Origin: DASUPK01 sp036276255
GTDB lineage: Bacteria; Actinomycetota; Thermoleophilia; Solirubrobacterales; 70-9
Direction of reading: 5' to 3'
Assembly: GCA_036276255.1 (NCBI GenBank)
Contig: DASUPK010000060.1
Location: 1 to 51,142, forward strand
Length of the DNA: 51,142 nt
The position numbers and the translations under genes are program-made. Positions 39,549 to 48,038 of the stretch are shown here, in pieces. The first letter of the stretch is position 1. Every line of letters begins with the position of its first letter. Under the pieces are notes generated by a model, which saw nothing but the letters and a program-made list of their open reading frames with translations, was not told the DNA's origin and made no database searches.

Positions 39549-41252
39549 ATGGCCGAAGTGAGGGATCTGCGCCTGGCGCTCGCCCAAATCGATCCGACCG
39601 TGGGCGACATCGACGGCAACGTGCGCCTGATCTCGGAGTCGATCGAGCGCGCCCGCGACGGTGGCGCGCAACTGGTCGTGCTGCCCGAGCTGTGCGTCTC
39701 CGGCTACCCGCCCGAGGACCTCGTGCTGCGCGCCGACTTCCTGGACGCCGTGCGGCAGGGACTTGACGCGATCGCCGCCGGCGTGGAGGGACTCGTCGCC
39801 CTGGTTGGGTTTCCGGAGCGGATGGAGCGCTCCGCCGAGGAGCTCGAGCACTTTGACCCGCTGATCGACCCGCCCCCTCCCCCGGCCTGTAACTCGCTCG
39901 CGGTCCTCGTCGACGGAGAGGTTCGCTCGATCTACCGGAAGTGCCAGCTCCCCAACTACGGCGTCTTCGACGAGCGCCGCTACTTCGAGCCGGGGACCGA
40001 GCCGGCGCTGATCGACGTCGACCCCGCTCGGGTGGGGCTGACCGTCTGCGAGGACATCTGGCATCCCGGCTTCCCGGAGGCCGATGAGGTTGCTGCGGGA
40101 GCCCAGCTGGTCGTCAATTCCTCGGCCTCGCCCTACCACCGGGGCAAGGGCCTGGCGCGCGAACGGATGGTCGCCGAGCGCGCCCGGACCAACGGAGCCG
40201 CCTTCGCCCTCTGCAACACGGTCGGGGCCCAGGACGAGCTTGTCTTCGATGGCGCCAGCGTCGTGATCGGCGCCGACGGCCAGACGCTCGCCCGCGCCGC
40301 CCAGTTCGAGCCCGAGCTGCTCTTCTGCGATCTGACCCTTCCCGGCGGCGGCGAGCCGACGGGGCGCATAGCGGAGCCGCTCCCGAGCGAGGAGGAGGAG
40401 GTCTACGCCGCGCTCGAGCTCGGCCTCCGGGACTACGTCGAGAAGAACGGCTTCGAGCGCGTCGTCATCGCGCTGAGTGGTGGGATCGACTCCGCCCTGG
40501 TCACGCTGATCGCGGTCGATGCCCTCGGTGCTGATCGCGTCAGCGTCGTCGTGATGCCCTCCCCCAACTCCAGCGACGACACCCAGGCGGATGCCAGGGA
40601 GATCGCGCGCAACCTCGGCGTGGACTTGATCGAGATCTCGATCGAGGAGGCGATGCGGGCCTACGAGCACGAGCTCGCCCAGAGCTTCGAGGGCACGGAG
40701 CCCGACATCGCCGAGGAGAACCTGCAGGCGAGGATCAGGGGCAATCTCGTCATGGCGCTCTCCAACAAATTCGGCTGGCTGGTCCTCACCACCGGCAACA
40801 AGAGCGAGATGTCGGTGGGCTACGCGACTCTCTACGGCGACATGGCCGGCGGCTTCGCCGTGATCAAGGACATCTTCAAGCTGCTCGTCTACCGGCTGGT
40901 GCGCTGGCGGAACGAGCGCGAGGGGCGTGAGCTCATTCCGGCCTCCGTGATCGAGCGACCGCCCTCGGCGGAGCTGCGCCCCGATCAGCTCGACCAGGAC
41001 TCGCTGCCTCCGTACGAGACGCTCGACCGGATCCTCGAGGCCTACGTGGAGCGCGATGAGGGCATCGACGCCCTGGTCGCCCAGGGCCTGCCCGAGGACA
41101 CCGTGCTCGACGTCATCCGGCTCGTGGACCGCGCCGAGTACAAGCGCCGCCAGGCGCCGCCAGGCATCCGGGTGTCCAACAAGGCCTTCGGCCGGGACCG
41201 GCGCCTGCCGATCACGAACCGGTTCGGCTCGATGCGGCCGCTCCCCCGGTAG
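39549..41252 (+). CDS. nadE: Glutamine-dependent NAD+ synthase
   Basis: The last step of NAD synthesis, amidation of nicotinate adenine dinucleotide. A nitrilase-type glutaminase domain (residues 1-270) has the triad Glu47, Lys131 and Cys167 (TVCEDIW). The synthetase domain has the PP-loop ALSGGIDSALV near residue 310, NLQARIRGN, and TTGNKSEMSVGYATLYGDM. At 567 residues it is the long, ammonia-channelling form. CATACT lies 6 nt before the ATG. Confidence 0.97.
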   Translation: MAEVRDLRLALAQIDPTVGDIDGNVRLISESIERARDGGAQLVVLPELCVSGYPPEDLVLRADFLDAVRQGLDAIAAGVEGLVALVGFPERMERSAEELEHFDPLIDPPPPPACNSLAVLVDGEVRSIYRKCQLPNYGVFDERRYFEPGTEPALIDVDPARVGLTVCEDIWHPGFPEADEVAAGAQLVVNSSASPYHRGKGLARERMVAERARTNGAAFALCNTVGAQDELVFDGASVVIGADGQTLARAAQFEPELLFCDLTLPGGGEPTGRIAEPLPSEEEEVYAALELGLRDYVEKNGFERVVIALSGGIDSALVTLIAVDALGADRVSVVVMPSPNSSDDTQADAREIARNLGVDLIEISIEEAMRAYEHELAQSFEGTEPDIAEENLQARIRGNLVMALSNKFGWLVLTTGNKSEMSVGYATLYGDMAGGFAVIKDIFKLLVYRLVRWRNEREGRELIPASVIERPPSAELRPDQLDQDSLPPYETLDRILEAYVERDEGIDALVAQGLPEDTVLDVIRLVDRAEYKRRQAPPGIRVSNKAFGRDRRLPITNRFGSMRPLPR

Positions 41253-41258
41253 GCCGAC

Positions 41259-41552
41259 CTACCTGCGGGCCTTCGGGACCCTCTTCGCGGATCTGCTGCG
41301 CTTCGCGGCCTTCGCCTTGCGAGTGACGGCCGCCTTCTTCGCGACATTGGAGCGCTTCCGCGAGCCTCCGCCCGCGCGCTCCCTGATCGCCTCGGCCGCG
41401 GCCGAGAGCTCATCGGCGAGGCGATGCGCCCGGGCGGGCTTCTTCTGGCCTTTGGCCGGCAATGCCTCGGCGACCCGCTTCGCGACGTTCTTTCTCACGC
41501 CGCTGTCCCGGAGACGTCCATAGAGCTGCTTGTTCGATTTCGTTCTGGCCAT
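41259..41552 (-). CDS. Small lysine/arginine-rich protein, possible nucleic-acid binding
   Basis: A 97-residue very basic protein: residues 1-35 look ordered (MARTKSNKQLYGRLRDSG, then VAKRVAEALP), while the C-terminal half is an Ala/Lys/Arg tail (KKAAVTRKAKAAKRSR) like that of histone-H1-like or HU-tail proteins. It may bind DNA or RNA. It has a good Shine-Dalgarno sequence (AAGGAG, 7 nt before the ATG). Convergent with nadE, 6 nt apart. Confidence 0.75.
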   Translation of the reverse strand: MARTKSNKQLYGRLRDSGVRKNVAKRVAEALPAKGQKKPARAHRLADELSAAAEAIRERAGGGSRKRSNVAKKAAVTRKAKAAKRSRSAKRVPKARR

Positions 41553-41668
41553 CCGCTGGCTCCTTCCTTGGTTTCTGCCTTTCCCCCGTTCTACCCACCG
41601 GCGGGTCTCTCGACACGCGCGCCTGGCTGGGGAGCTTGACGTGGGAGGAATGCTCGGAGTCGCTGAGG

Positions 41669-42064
41669 CTACCGCTGCGGCCTGACGGCGATCGTCATTC
41701 GCGAGAGCGCGCAGACGCGGCCCTCGTCATCTGACATCTCCACGTCCCAGACCCAGGTGGTCCGCCCGCGGTGCCGGGTCTTGGCCGACGCGTTGATGTG
41801 GCCCTCGCCGGCTGGGCGCAGGAAGGTGGTGTCGTTCGACTGACCCATGGCGAGCATGCCGTCGTCTCGCACCGCGCCGTACGTCGCCGCCGAGCAGATG
41901 CTCTCAGCCAGCGTGGCGTAGACACCGCCGTGGACGATCCCATAGGGCTGCAGGTGGCGCGGCTCGATCTTGATCCGCGCCCGTGCGTTGTCGGGATCCA
42001 GGTCGATCCACTCGGTCCCGACCTCCTCGGCGAACCCCGACGGCATCGTCTCCTCTTCGTCCAT
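41669..42064 (-). CDS. PaaI-type hotdog thioesterase
   Basis: A 131-residue acyl-CoA thioesterase with the hotdog-fold motif YGIVHGGVYATLAES near residue 40, and the SNDTTFLRPA strand. It hydrolyses small or aromatic acyl-CoA. The frame is open to 42130, but ATG 42064 follows TATGGT by 8 nt and gives the usual length. Divergent from the glycolipid-binding gene. Confidence 0.88.
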   Translation of the reverse strand: MDEEETMPSGFAEEVGTEWIDLDPDNARARIKIEPRHLQPYGIVHGGVYATLAESICSAATYGAVRDDGMLAMGQSNDTTFLRPAGEGHINASAKTRHRGRTTWVWDVEMSDDEGRVCALSRMTIAVRPQR

Positions 42065-42072
42065 GGCGCGGC

Positions 42073-42078
42073 ACCATA
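42073..42078 (-). promoter_or_regulatory. -10 box TATGGT for the thioesterase gene
   Basis: Read on the minus strand, TATGGT is 8 nt before ATG 42064. It overlaps by 2 bp the opposite -10 box at 42077-42082. Confidence 0.5.
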
Positions 42079-42082
42079 GTCT
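42077..42082 (+). promoter_or_regulatory. -10 box TAGTCT for the glycolipid-binding gene
   Basis: TAGTCT is 7 nt before ATG 42090. It overlaps the divergent box at 42073-42078. Confidence 0.5.
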
Positions 42083-42089
42083 GCGCGGC

Positions 42090-42698
42090 ATGCCCTTCAT
42101 CGTCTGGACGGGAGTCGAGGAGTGGCTCACGGAGGCCGCTCAGGTCGAGCTCGCCGAGAGCGGCCTGAGCGCGAGGGGCGTTCAACTGGGTGCTGACCCC
42201 GCCCCGTTCCGGGTGGACTATCGGCTCGAGGCGCCGCGGAGCCACGTGACCAGCGAGCTGGAGTTGACCGCGACGGCCGAGGGCTGGAGCAGGCGCCTGC
42301 TCCTCGAGCACGACGGCGAGGGCGGTTGGCGGGCGGACTTCGCCGACACTGGGGACGTCCCCGGAGGCCCCTGGGACGGTCTCCCCGATCTCTCGGAGGC
42401 CCGCGACATAGACATCGAGAACTCGCCGCTCACCAACACGATGCCGATCCTGCGCGAGGGCTTTCGGGCGGGTGGATCGGGCGACTTCGTGATGGCCTTC
42501 GTGCTCATGCCGACCCTGCGAGTCGAGGCCTCCCCGCAGCGCTACGAGCACCTGCGGGTGACGGACGGCGGATCGGTGGTCCGATACATCAGCCGCGATG
42601 GCGATTTCCAGGCCGACCTCGAGCTCGACGCGGACGGGCTGCTCGTCCTCTATCCCCGCCTGGCGAAGCGGGTCGAGCCCGGATTAAAGGTCGGATAA
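42090..42698 (+). CDS. Putative glycolipid-binding protein (DUF1089 family)
   Basis: A 202-residue beta-rich protein with the family signature DIDIENSPLTNTMPILRE near residue 111 and YRLEAPRSHVTSELEL near residue 44. Its name comes from structural similarity to lipoprotein carriers; the true ligand is not known. No signal peptide. Divergent from a thioesterase, with overlapping -10 boxes in a 25-bp gap. Confidence 0.85.
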   Translation: MPFIVWTGVEEWLTEAAQVELAESGLSARGVQLGADPAPFRVDYRLEAPRSHVTSELELTATAEGWSRRLLLEHDGEGGWRADFADTGDVPGGPWDGLPDLSEARDIDIENSPLTNTMPILREGFRAGGSGDFVMAFVLMPTLRVEASPQRYEHLRVTDGGSVVRYISRDGDFQADLELDADGLLVLYPRLAKRVEPGLKVG

Positions 42699-42727
42699 GG
42701 CCTGCGTCGCGCATCGGGTTGCTGCCC

Positions 42728-42733
42728 TAGGCT
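42728..42733 (+). promoter_or_regulatory. -10 box TAGGCT for the membrane HTH operon
   Basis: TAGGCT is 9 nt before GTG 42743, the longest spacing of the set. Confidence 0.4.
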
Positions 42734-42742
42734 TCCACGCTC

Positions 42743-43936
42743 GTGCCGGTCACGGACGAACAACGCGCGATGCTTCAGCTGCTGCTCGAGGGGGGGCAGG
42801 GATATGACGACATCGGCTCCCTGTTGGGCATCGCGCCCGACGAGGTGCGCTCACGGGCGCGCGCCGCGCTCACGGAGATCGGCGGCGCCGATCCCGACTT
42901 GCAGGTCGCCCTCAGCGCCTACCTGCTTGGGCAGGCCGATCCGATCGGCCGCGCGGACGCGGTCCGTTACCTGCAGAGCGACCCGGACGCAAACGCCCTC
43001 GCTCAGCGCCTGGTCCAGAACCTGAGGCTTCTCGCCCCCAAGGCCACCCTTCCCGAGGTTCCGGAGCCGCGCGGCGGACGCCGCGCCGCTGCGCCCCCGG
43101 TGATCGTCCCGGCATCCTCAGGGACGACCGCCCCACGTCCGCCGCCTGCACCCGGCGCGCCGACCAAGGGCTCCGGCGTCGCCTCGCGCGCGGCGGGCTT
43201 CTTCAGCGGCCTCGGCTCGCTCACAGGAAAGCGCCGGACGCAGCTGATCGTCGGTGTCGCCACCGCGGTCATCCTCGTAATCGTGATCCTCGTGGTCGCG
43301 ACCGGTGGCGGTGGCGGCGGCAGCGGCGGCGACTGCCAGCCGATCAACACGACCGCAGCCCAGCAGGCCGGTGTGCCCACCACCAAGCTCGCCGCCGTCG
43401 GCGACCTCGCCCATCAGGACTGCCCACCCGCGGGCCAGGTCACGCTGGTGCCGGTTTCCCCGCAGCAGAGCCAGCAGAGCTCGAAGAACAAGGCCGCGAT
43501 CGCCGGTTTCGCGCTCCAGACCAATGCCGCCCACCTCGATCCGACCTCGAACGGCGACGAGTATGTGCTCTGGCTCTATGGCTCCGACCAGCAGGCGAGG
43601 CCCATCGGCCAGGAGACGGTCGCCGATAGCGGCAATCTGAACGGTGCCGCACCACTCGCCACGCAGGAGCTCGTCTATCTCCAGGCGCTGCAGAAGATCC
43701 GGCTCTCGCGCGTCACGGCGGCCCAGAAGAACCAGATCCAGCAGGCGCTGCAGTCCCAGCAGGGCAGCAAGAAGGCGACGGGCGTGATCGCGTTCGTCGG
43801 CACCCCCGTGCTCGAGGGCAGCGGGACGGATCTGCTGCAGCAGCTCCAGCAGCAGGTTCAACAGGCTCAGAGCCAGGGTCAGTCTCAAGGTCAGGCGCCG
43901 ACCGGCACAGGCGCCTCCAGCGGTACGAAGGGCTGA
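42743..43936 (+). CDS. Membrane-anchored HTH protein, paralogue 1
   Basis: A 397-residue protein in three parts. Residues 1-45 are a sigma-region-4-like HTH (MLQLLLEGGQGYDDIGSLLG, then APDEVRSRARAAL). A Pro/Ala-rich linker leads to a single membrane helix (about 170-187, LIVGVATAVILVIVILVV). The outside domain (about 215-345) has the pattern EYVLWLYGSDQQARPIG, which recalls the extracytoplasmic domain of RskA-type anti-sigma factors. The C-terminus is a Gln-rich tail. It probably links an outside signal to DNA or sigma-factor contacts inside, but no partner gene is visible. Confidence 0.75.
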   Translation: MPVTDEQRAMLQLLLEGGQGYDDIGSLLGIAPDEVRSRARAALTEIGGADPDLQVALSAYLLGQADPIGRADAVRYLQSDPDANALAQRLVQNLRLLAPKATLPEVPEPRGGRRAAAPPVIVPASSGTTAPRPPPAPGAPTKGSGVASRAAGFFSGLGSLTGKRRTQLIVGVATAVILVIVILVVATGGGGGGSGGDCQPINTTAAQQAGVPTTKLAAVGDLAHQDCPPAGQVTLVPVSPQQSQQSSKNKAAIAGFALQTNAAHLDPTSNGDEYVLWLYGSDQQARPIGQETVADSGNLNGAAPLATQELVYLQALQKIRLSRVTAAQKNQIQQALQSQQGSKKATGVIAFVGTPVLEGSGTDLLQQLQQQVQQAQSQGQSQGQAPTGTGASSGTKG

Positions 43937-43950
43937 GCGAGAGCGCCAGC

Positions 43951-44718
43951 ATGGCGTTGAGCGAGGATCAGCGCGCCCTGCTCCGGCTGCTCCTCGCAGG
44001 CGACACCTATGAGCAGGTTGCTGGCGTGCTGGGAACCGGCCCCGACGAGGTCCGCCGGAGGGCGCATGAGGCGGTGGAGGTCCTCGATCGGGCACCCGAC
44101 CGGGAGTTCCCCCTGGACGCCGTCAGAGCGCGCCTGGAGTCGCTGGAGGGCACCCCCGGAGCCCGAGCCGTGCCGGCGCCCGCCTCACCCGCTCCTCGCG
44201 GACGGGGCAGAGGGTGGTTGCTCTGGCTGGCCGCCGGCGCGGCGGCCGTCGCCGCGATCGTCGTCGTGGTGGTCGCCAGTGGTGGCGGTGGCGGCGGGGA
44301 CAGCCAGAGCACGACGAGCGGCGCACAGGAGGACGTGGTGCCGATCAGGCTCACCCCGGTCGGGGCCTCGAGGGCGAGTGGGAGGATCTCGGTCGTCCGC
44401 GTCGCCGATCAGCCCGCCGTCGACCTCGCGATCGTCGGCCTCGAGCCGAGTGGCCCCGGCGAGAGCTACGTGCTCTGGTTCGTGGGCTCGGCTGGCCGCA
44501 GCCTCCCGGTCGCCTTTCATGCCGTCGGAGCGGACGGCAGGCTCACGGGTCGGACGCCGATCCCGACCGCGGCCGAGGGCCTCCTCCCCAGCTTCACGAG
44601 CGCGGTGCTCACCCTGACGCACCAGCGCGAGGCTGCCGCCGCCGTCCAGCAGGCGGCGCAGAACGCCACCCTGCCGGAGGTGGTGGGCACGCCCGTGATG
44701 CGCGGCGCGCTGCGCTAG
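43951..44718 (+). CDS. Membrane-anchored HTH protein, paralogue 2
   Basis: A 255-residue shorter paralogue of the preceding gene, 14 nt behind it: N-terminal HTH (LLRLLLAGDTYEQVAGVLGT, then GPDEVRRRAHEA), a membrane helix (about residues 89-110, LLWLAAGAAAVAAIVVVV), and an outside domain with ESYVLWFVGSAGRSLPVAF. The middle linker is shorter and the Gln-rich tail is missing. The repeated order suggests gene duplication. Function unknown; it may act as an anti-sigma-like or one-component regulator with its partner. Confidence 0.75.
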   Translation: MALSEDQRALLRLLLAGDTYEQVAGVLGTGPDEVRRRAHEAVEVLDRAPDREFPLDAVRARLESLEGTPGARAVPAPASPAPRGRGRGWLLWLAAGAAAVAAIVVVVVASGGGGGGDSQSTTSGAQEDVVPIRLTPVGASRASGRISVVRVADQPAVDLAIVGLEPSGPGESYVLWFVGSAGRSLPVAFHAVGADGRLTGRTPIPTAAEGLLPSFTSAVLTLTHQREAAAAVQQAAQNATLPEVVGTPVMRGALR

Positions 44719-44727
44719 CCGGTCGGC

Positions 44728-46335
44728 TCAGCCCGGGAGCAGCTTGCAGGGATTCATGATCCCGGCAGGATCGAGTCGCTCGCGGACGGCGCGAAGCGCC
44801 TCGAGCCCGAGCTCGCCGACCTCGGCTGGCATGTATGGCGCGTGGTCCCGGCCGACCGCGTGATGGTGGGTGATCGTTCCCTCGGCGGCGACGATCGCCT
44901 CGCAGGCGGCGGTCTTCGCCTCTCGCCACTGCACGAGCTCCTCCCCGCGCCGGGCTCGGGCGAAGAAGGTGAAGTAGAGCGAGGCACCGTCCGGGTACGC
45001 GTGCGAGACGTGGCACATCACGATCGACCGCTCTCCCAGGGCCCCACGCAACGCTGCTCCGACCGCCCGGTAGAGCTCGTTGAGGCGGCTCCAGGTGTGA
45101 GCCGTCTCCAGCGTCTCGACCATGACGCCGAGGTTCATCAGCTCGTCCCGCAGGTACGGGCCTCCGTAGCGGTTGCGGTTCCAGGAGCGGCCGGCGGCCG
45201 AGCCGAGCGGCACCGCGCCGCCAAGCCGAAGGCGAGTCTGGCCGAGGGAGCGCCGCCGCCGAACCGACTCCCGCTCGCCCTCCCAGCCGCAGATCATCAG
45301 GCAACCACCCTTGCGGCGGCGTAGGGAGAGGTACGCCTCCAGGGCCTGCTTCTGGAGCCCCTGGGTCCCGGCGAGGTCCAGCGACACGCGCGTCTCCTCC
45401 TCGTCCGAGAGCCGCAGCACGTCGGGGGCCTCGTGGTGCTGTGCGAGGTTGCGGACGATCTCGCGCCCGGCATCGAAGCTCTCCGCCATCCAGCCCTCGT
45501 AGTGGCGCTCGCGGGGTGCCGGCCGCACTCGACACGTGACCTCTGTGATCACGCCGAGGGTTCCCTCCGACCCGAGCACCAGCTCGCGCAGCGACGGCCC
45601 GGCCGCCGTGTGCGGCGTCTGCCGTGTCCGGAGCCGTCCGGCGGGCGCGGTCAGCTGGAGGGACGTGACCATCTCGTCGAAGCGGCCGTAGCCGCTCGAG
45701 GCCTGGCCGGCCGAGCGGGTGGCGGCGAACCCGCCGATGGTGGCCTCTTCGAAGGACTGCGGGAAATGGCCGATCGTGGCCCCGCGCGCTCCCAGGGCGG
45801 CCTCTGCGTCGGGGCCCGAGAGGCCAGGGCCGAGCGTCGCCGTCAGGGAGGTCGTGTCGAGCTCGACCGAGCGCAGGCGGGAGAGATCGAGGGAGACGAC
45901 CGCCGTATGTCCGCCGTCGACGGCGTCGAGGCCGCCGACGACGCTGGTCCCGCCGCCGTAGGGAACGACCGCCACCCCGGCGGCCGCGCAGGCACCGAGC
46001 ACGGCCTCGACGCCAGCCGGATCGGCGGGTCGCAGGACCGCGTCAGGGGCCTCCTCCAGGCGCCCGGAGCGCAGGCGGATCAGGTCCGGATAGCTTCGCC
46101 CCGCAGCCCGGCGCAGACGGTCCTCAGGCCCATCGAGGACCTCGCCGGCGGCGGAGCGAACCGCATCGGAGACAGCACGCGGCTCGGGCAGCGAGACCTG
46201 GTCGAGAGCCACCGGCTCGCCGGCGTCCTCGCGCTTCACACCGAGCTCCTCGCGCAGCGCGTCGGCGGCCTGTGGTGGCAGGTCGAGGCGGCGCTCCGCA
46301 TCACCCCATCCCCACCACTTCATCTCGGCGGTCAT
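44728..46335 (-). CDS. FAD-binding oxidase of the alkyl-DHAP synthase type
   Basis: A 535-residue flavoenzyme with the vanillyl-alcohol-oxidase fold. The FAD region is VVPYGGGTSVVGG near residue 136 and FPQSFEEATIGGFAATRSAG. The C-terminal HHHAVGRDHAPYM near residue 490 is the alkyl-dihydroxyacetonephosphate-synthase (AGPS) histidine motif. AGPS replaces the acyl chain of acyl-DHAP by an alkyl chain, making ether lipids. Whether this member does so is inference; related oxidases use D-lactate or glycolate. ATG 46335 follows the SRPBCC gene by 2 nt. The frame is open further upstream as antisense-free overlap. Confidence 0.85.
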   Translation of the reverse strand: MTAEMKWWGWGDAERRLDLPPQAADALREELGVKREDAGEPVALDQVSLPEPRAVSDAVRSAAGEVLDGPEDRLRRAAGRSYPDLIRLRSGRLEEAPDAVLRPADPAGVEAVLGACAAAGVAVVPYGGGTSVVGGLDAVDGGHTAVVSLDLSRLRSVELDTTSLTATLGPGLSGPDAEAALGARGATIGHFPQSFEEATIGGFAATRSAGQASSGYGRFDEMVTSLQLTAPAGRLRTRQTPHTAAGPSLRELVLGSEGTLGVITEVTCRVRPAPRERHYEGWMAESFDAGREIVRNLAQHHEAPDVLRLSDEEETRVSLDLAGTQGLQKQALEAYLSLRRRKGGCLMICGWEGERESVRRRRSLGQTRLRLGGAVPLGSAAGRSWNRNRYGGPYLRDELMNLGVMVETLETAHTWSRLNELYRAVGAALRGALGERSIVMCHVSHAYPDGASLYFTFFARARRGEELVQWREAKTAACEAIVAAEGTITHHHAVGRDHAPYMPAEVGELGLEALRAVRERLDPAGIMNPCKLLPG

Positions 46336-46337
46336 TC

Positions 46338-46796
46338 CTACTCGCCTCCGGTCGCGGCCGTCTCGAGGCCCGCCAGCGCCTCGTTCAGCGTTCGCCCGAT
46401 CGCTCTTCGCATCATCGGCGCGCCGAATCGCGAGAGCCCGCGCAGTCGCCGGTCGAGCGACATGGTCACGTCCGTCTCCCCGTCCTGCGGGCTGAGCCTG
46501 ATTTCGGTCCGGGCGCGCTTCACGAAGCGCTCGAATGGAGTGCCCTCCACGGTCTGCTCGAAAACGTAGCGCTCGCCGTCGGTGGCCTCGACGCCGTGGT
46601 AGTCGGCACGGACGCCCCGCCCGTCCCTGGTCTCGAGGACCTGCGTCCAGCTCCGCTCGGCGGGAGCGCCCTCGCTGACGTTCTCGACCCGCTGGGTATT
46701 CGGCCACCAGCGCGGCAGGTGATAGGGGTCGGTGATGACGGCCCAGAGGGCGCCAGCCGGCGCTGCGATGCGGCGCCTGCGCACCACTCGTGCCAT
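46338..46796 (-). CDS. SRPBCC (START-like) domain protein
   Basis: A 152-residue Bet v1-like lipid- or polyketide-binding protein: RRRIAAPAGALWAVITDPYHL at the start, a hydrophobic cavity pattern, and a long C-terminal helix (MMRRAIGRTLNEALAGLE). Often annotated as polyketide cyclase/dehydrase; the ligand is not shown. It lies between ftsR and the AGPS-like oxidase gene in the same direction. Confidence 0.85.
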   Translation of the reverse strand: MARVVRRRRIAAPAGALWAVITDPYHLPRWWPNTQRVENVSEGAPAERSWTQVLETRDGRGVRADYHGVEATDGERYVFEQTVEGTPFERFVKRARTEIRLSPQDGETDVTMSLDRRLRGLSRFGAPMMRRAIGRTLNEALAGLETAATGGE

Positions 46797-46805
46797 GGCG
46801 CGGCT

Positions 46806-47552
46806 TTACTCCTCGCCGGTCAGCTTCCGCAGATCGCGGACGAGCAGCATGTGGGTGAGGTTGTTGCAGGCGGCGGCGAGGCTCTCCAGGTTCTCGAGCG
46901 CCTCGCGGCGGGTGTGGTGGTTCGTGGAACGGAGGGCGGCCCCGACGACTGCCTCCAGCAGCTGAGCCTCTCGGTCCGCGGCGGTGCGCAGCACCTTCAG
47001 GTTGCGGCCGCCGACACCGAATCGAGCGAGCTCAGCACTCGCCTGGACGATCTCGCGATCGGTGTCGTCGTAGAACTTCGTTCCCTCGAGGCTCTCCGGC
47101 TGGACCAGCCGCCAGTCCTCGAGGTCCTTGACCAGGGCGGGCGCGACGCCGGTGACGTCGACCAGCTCCTCGAGCGACATACGCGAACCCTTGCCGGCCT
47201 CGACGGTTGCCGCTCGGCGCAGCGCGGCGCCGGTGCGCTCCTCCCGCGCCCCAGCCGCGAGCTCCTGGCGGATCACCCGGAGCGGCAGGAACTCGTCGCG
47301 CTGCATGCGCAGGATCGCCCGCAGCCGCTCGACGTCGGCCTGGCTGTAGAGGCGATAGCCGCCCGGCGTGCGCCGTGGCGAGAGCAGCTTCTGGTCCTCG
47401 AGGTAGCGGATCTTCGAGATCGAGACGTCCTCGAACTCCCGTCCGAGGATCTTGGCCACGGCGCCGATGGTGAGCGCCTTGCGATTGGAGGGTGCGCCGT
47501 CGGAGGCCCCGTCCGTCGGGGCGTGACTGCGGTCGTAGGGCGTGGCTTCCAT
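46806..47552 (-). CDS. ftsR: MerR-family regulator, FtsR-like
   Basis: A 248-residue MerR protein: the winged-helix domain (residues 28-95) has LTIGAVAKIL, then SISKIRYLEDQKLLSPRRTPGGYRLYS. The C-terminal domain contains LEELVDVTGVAPALVKDLEDW and a helical end. Its position directly behind the GarA-type FHA gene matches the mycobacterial Rv1827-Rv1828 order, and the long C-terminal domain matches FtsR, which controls cell-division genes. ATG 47552 has a Shine-Dalgarno sequence (GGAG, 8 nt). Confidence 0.85.
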   Translation of the reverse strand: MEATPYDRSHAPTDGASDGAPSNRKALTIGAVAKILGREFEDVSISKIRYLEDQKLLSPRRTPGGYRLYSQADVERLRAILRMQRDEFLPLRVIRQELAAGAREERTGAALRRAATVEAGKGSRMSLEELVDVTGVAPALVKDLEDWRLVQPESLEGTKFYDDTDREIVQASAELARFGVGGRNLKVLRTAADREAQLLEAVVGAALRSTNHHTRREALENLESLAAACNNLTHMLLVRDLRKLTGEE

Positions 47553-47554
47553 GG

Positions 47555-48025
47555 TCACTTCTCCAGATAGCTCAGCTTGTACTTGCCGATTTGAATCTCG
47601 TCCCCGTCCGCAAGCTGATGGGATTCGATCCGGCGCCGGTTGACGTAGGTGCCGTTCAGTGACCCGAGATCGTCGATGTAGAGGCCGTCCTTGCGCTTGA
47701 CGAGCAGGGCGTGATTGCGGGAGACGGTGACGTCGTCGAGGAAGACGCCCGCGTCGGGCGTGCGGCCGATCGAGATGCGATCCTCGTCGAGGGTGAAGCT
47801 CTCCCCCGCACGCCCGCCGCCGGAGCGGATCACCAGCGCCGCACCATGCTCCTCGACGACCTCGTCGATGTCGACCTGGTGCATCTCGCCCGACTCGTCG
47901 ACCGTGTAGGTCATCGTCGTCGGCTCGTCCTTCCCCTCCGGACGGGAGAGGTAGGCGCCGCACTTCTGGCAGTAGTTGGCCCCCTCGGCGTTGACGAACC
48001 CGCACTCGGGGCAATGAATGGCCAC
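47555..48025 (-). CDS. garA: Zinc-ribbon FHA protein, GarA-like
   Basis: A 156-residue protein with an N-terminal zinc ribbon (Cys5, Cys8, Cys19, Cys22), a Thr-Thr motif (EPTTMTY, residues 34-40) like the phosphorylated threonines of GarA, and an FHA domain (RISIGRTPDAGVFL, VTVSRNHALL, SLNGTYVNRRR). Known GarA is switched by Ser/Thr kinases and regulates 2-oxoglutarate metabolism. The zinc ribbon is an addition to mycobacterial GarA. GTG 48025 with AGGGG as Shine-Dalgarno sequence, 6 nt upstream. Confidence 0.85.
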   Translation of the reverse strand: MAIHCPECGFVNAEGANYCQKCGAYLSRPEGKDEPTTMTYTVDESGEMHQVDIDEVVEEHGAALVIRSGGGRAGESFTLDEDRISIGRTPDAGVFLDDVTVSRNHALLVKRKDGLYIDDLGSLNGTYVNRRRIESHQLADGDEIQIGKYKLSYLEK

Positions 48026-48038
48026 GATTGACCCCTGT

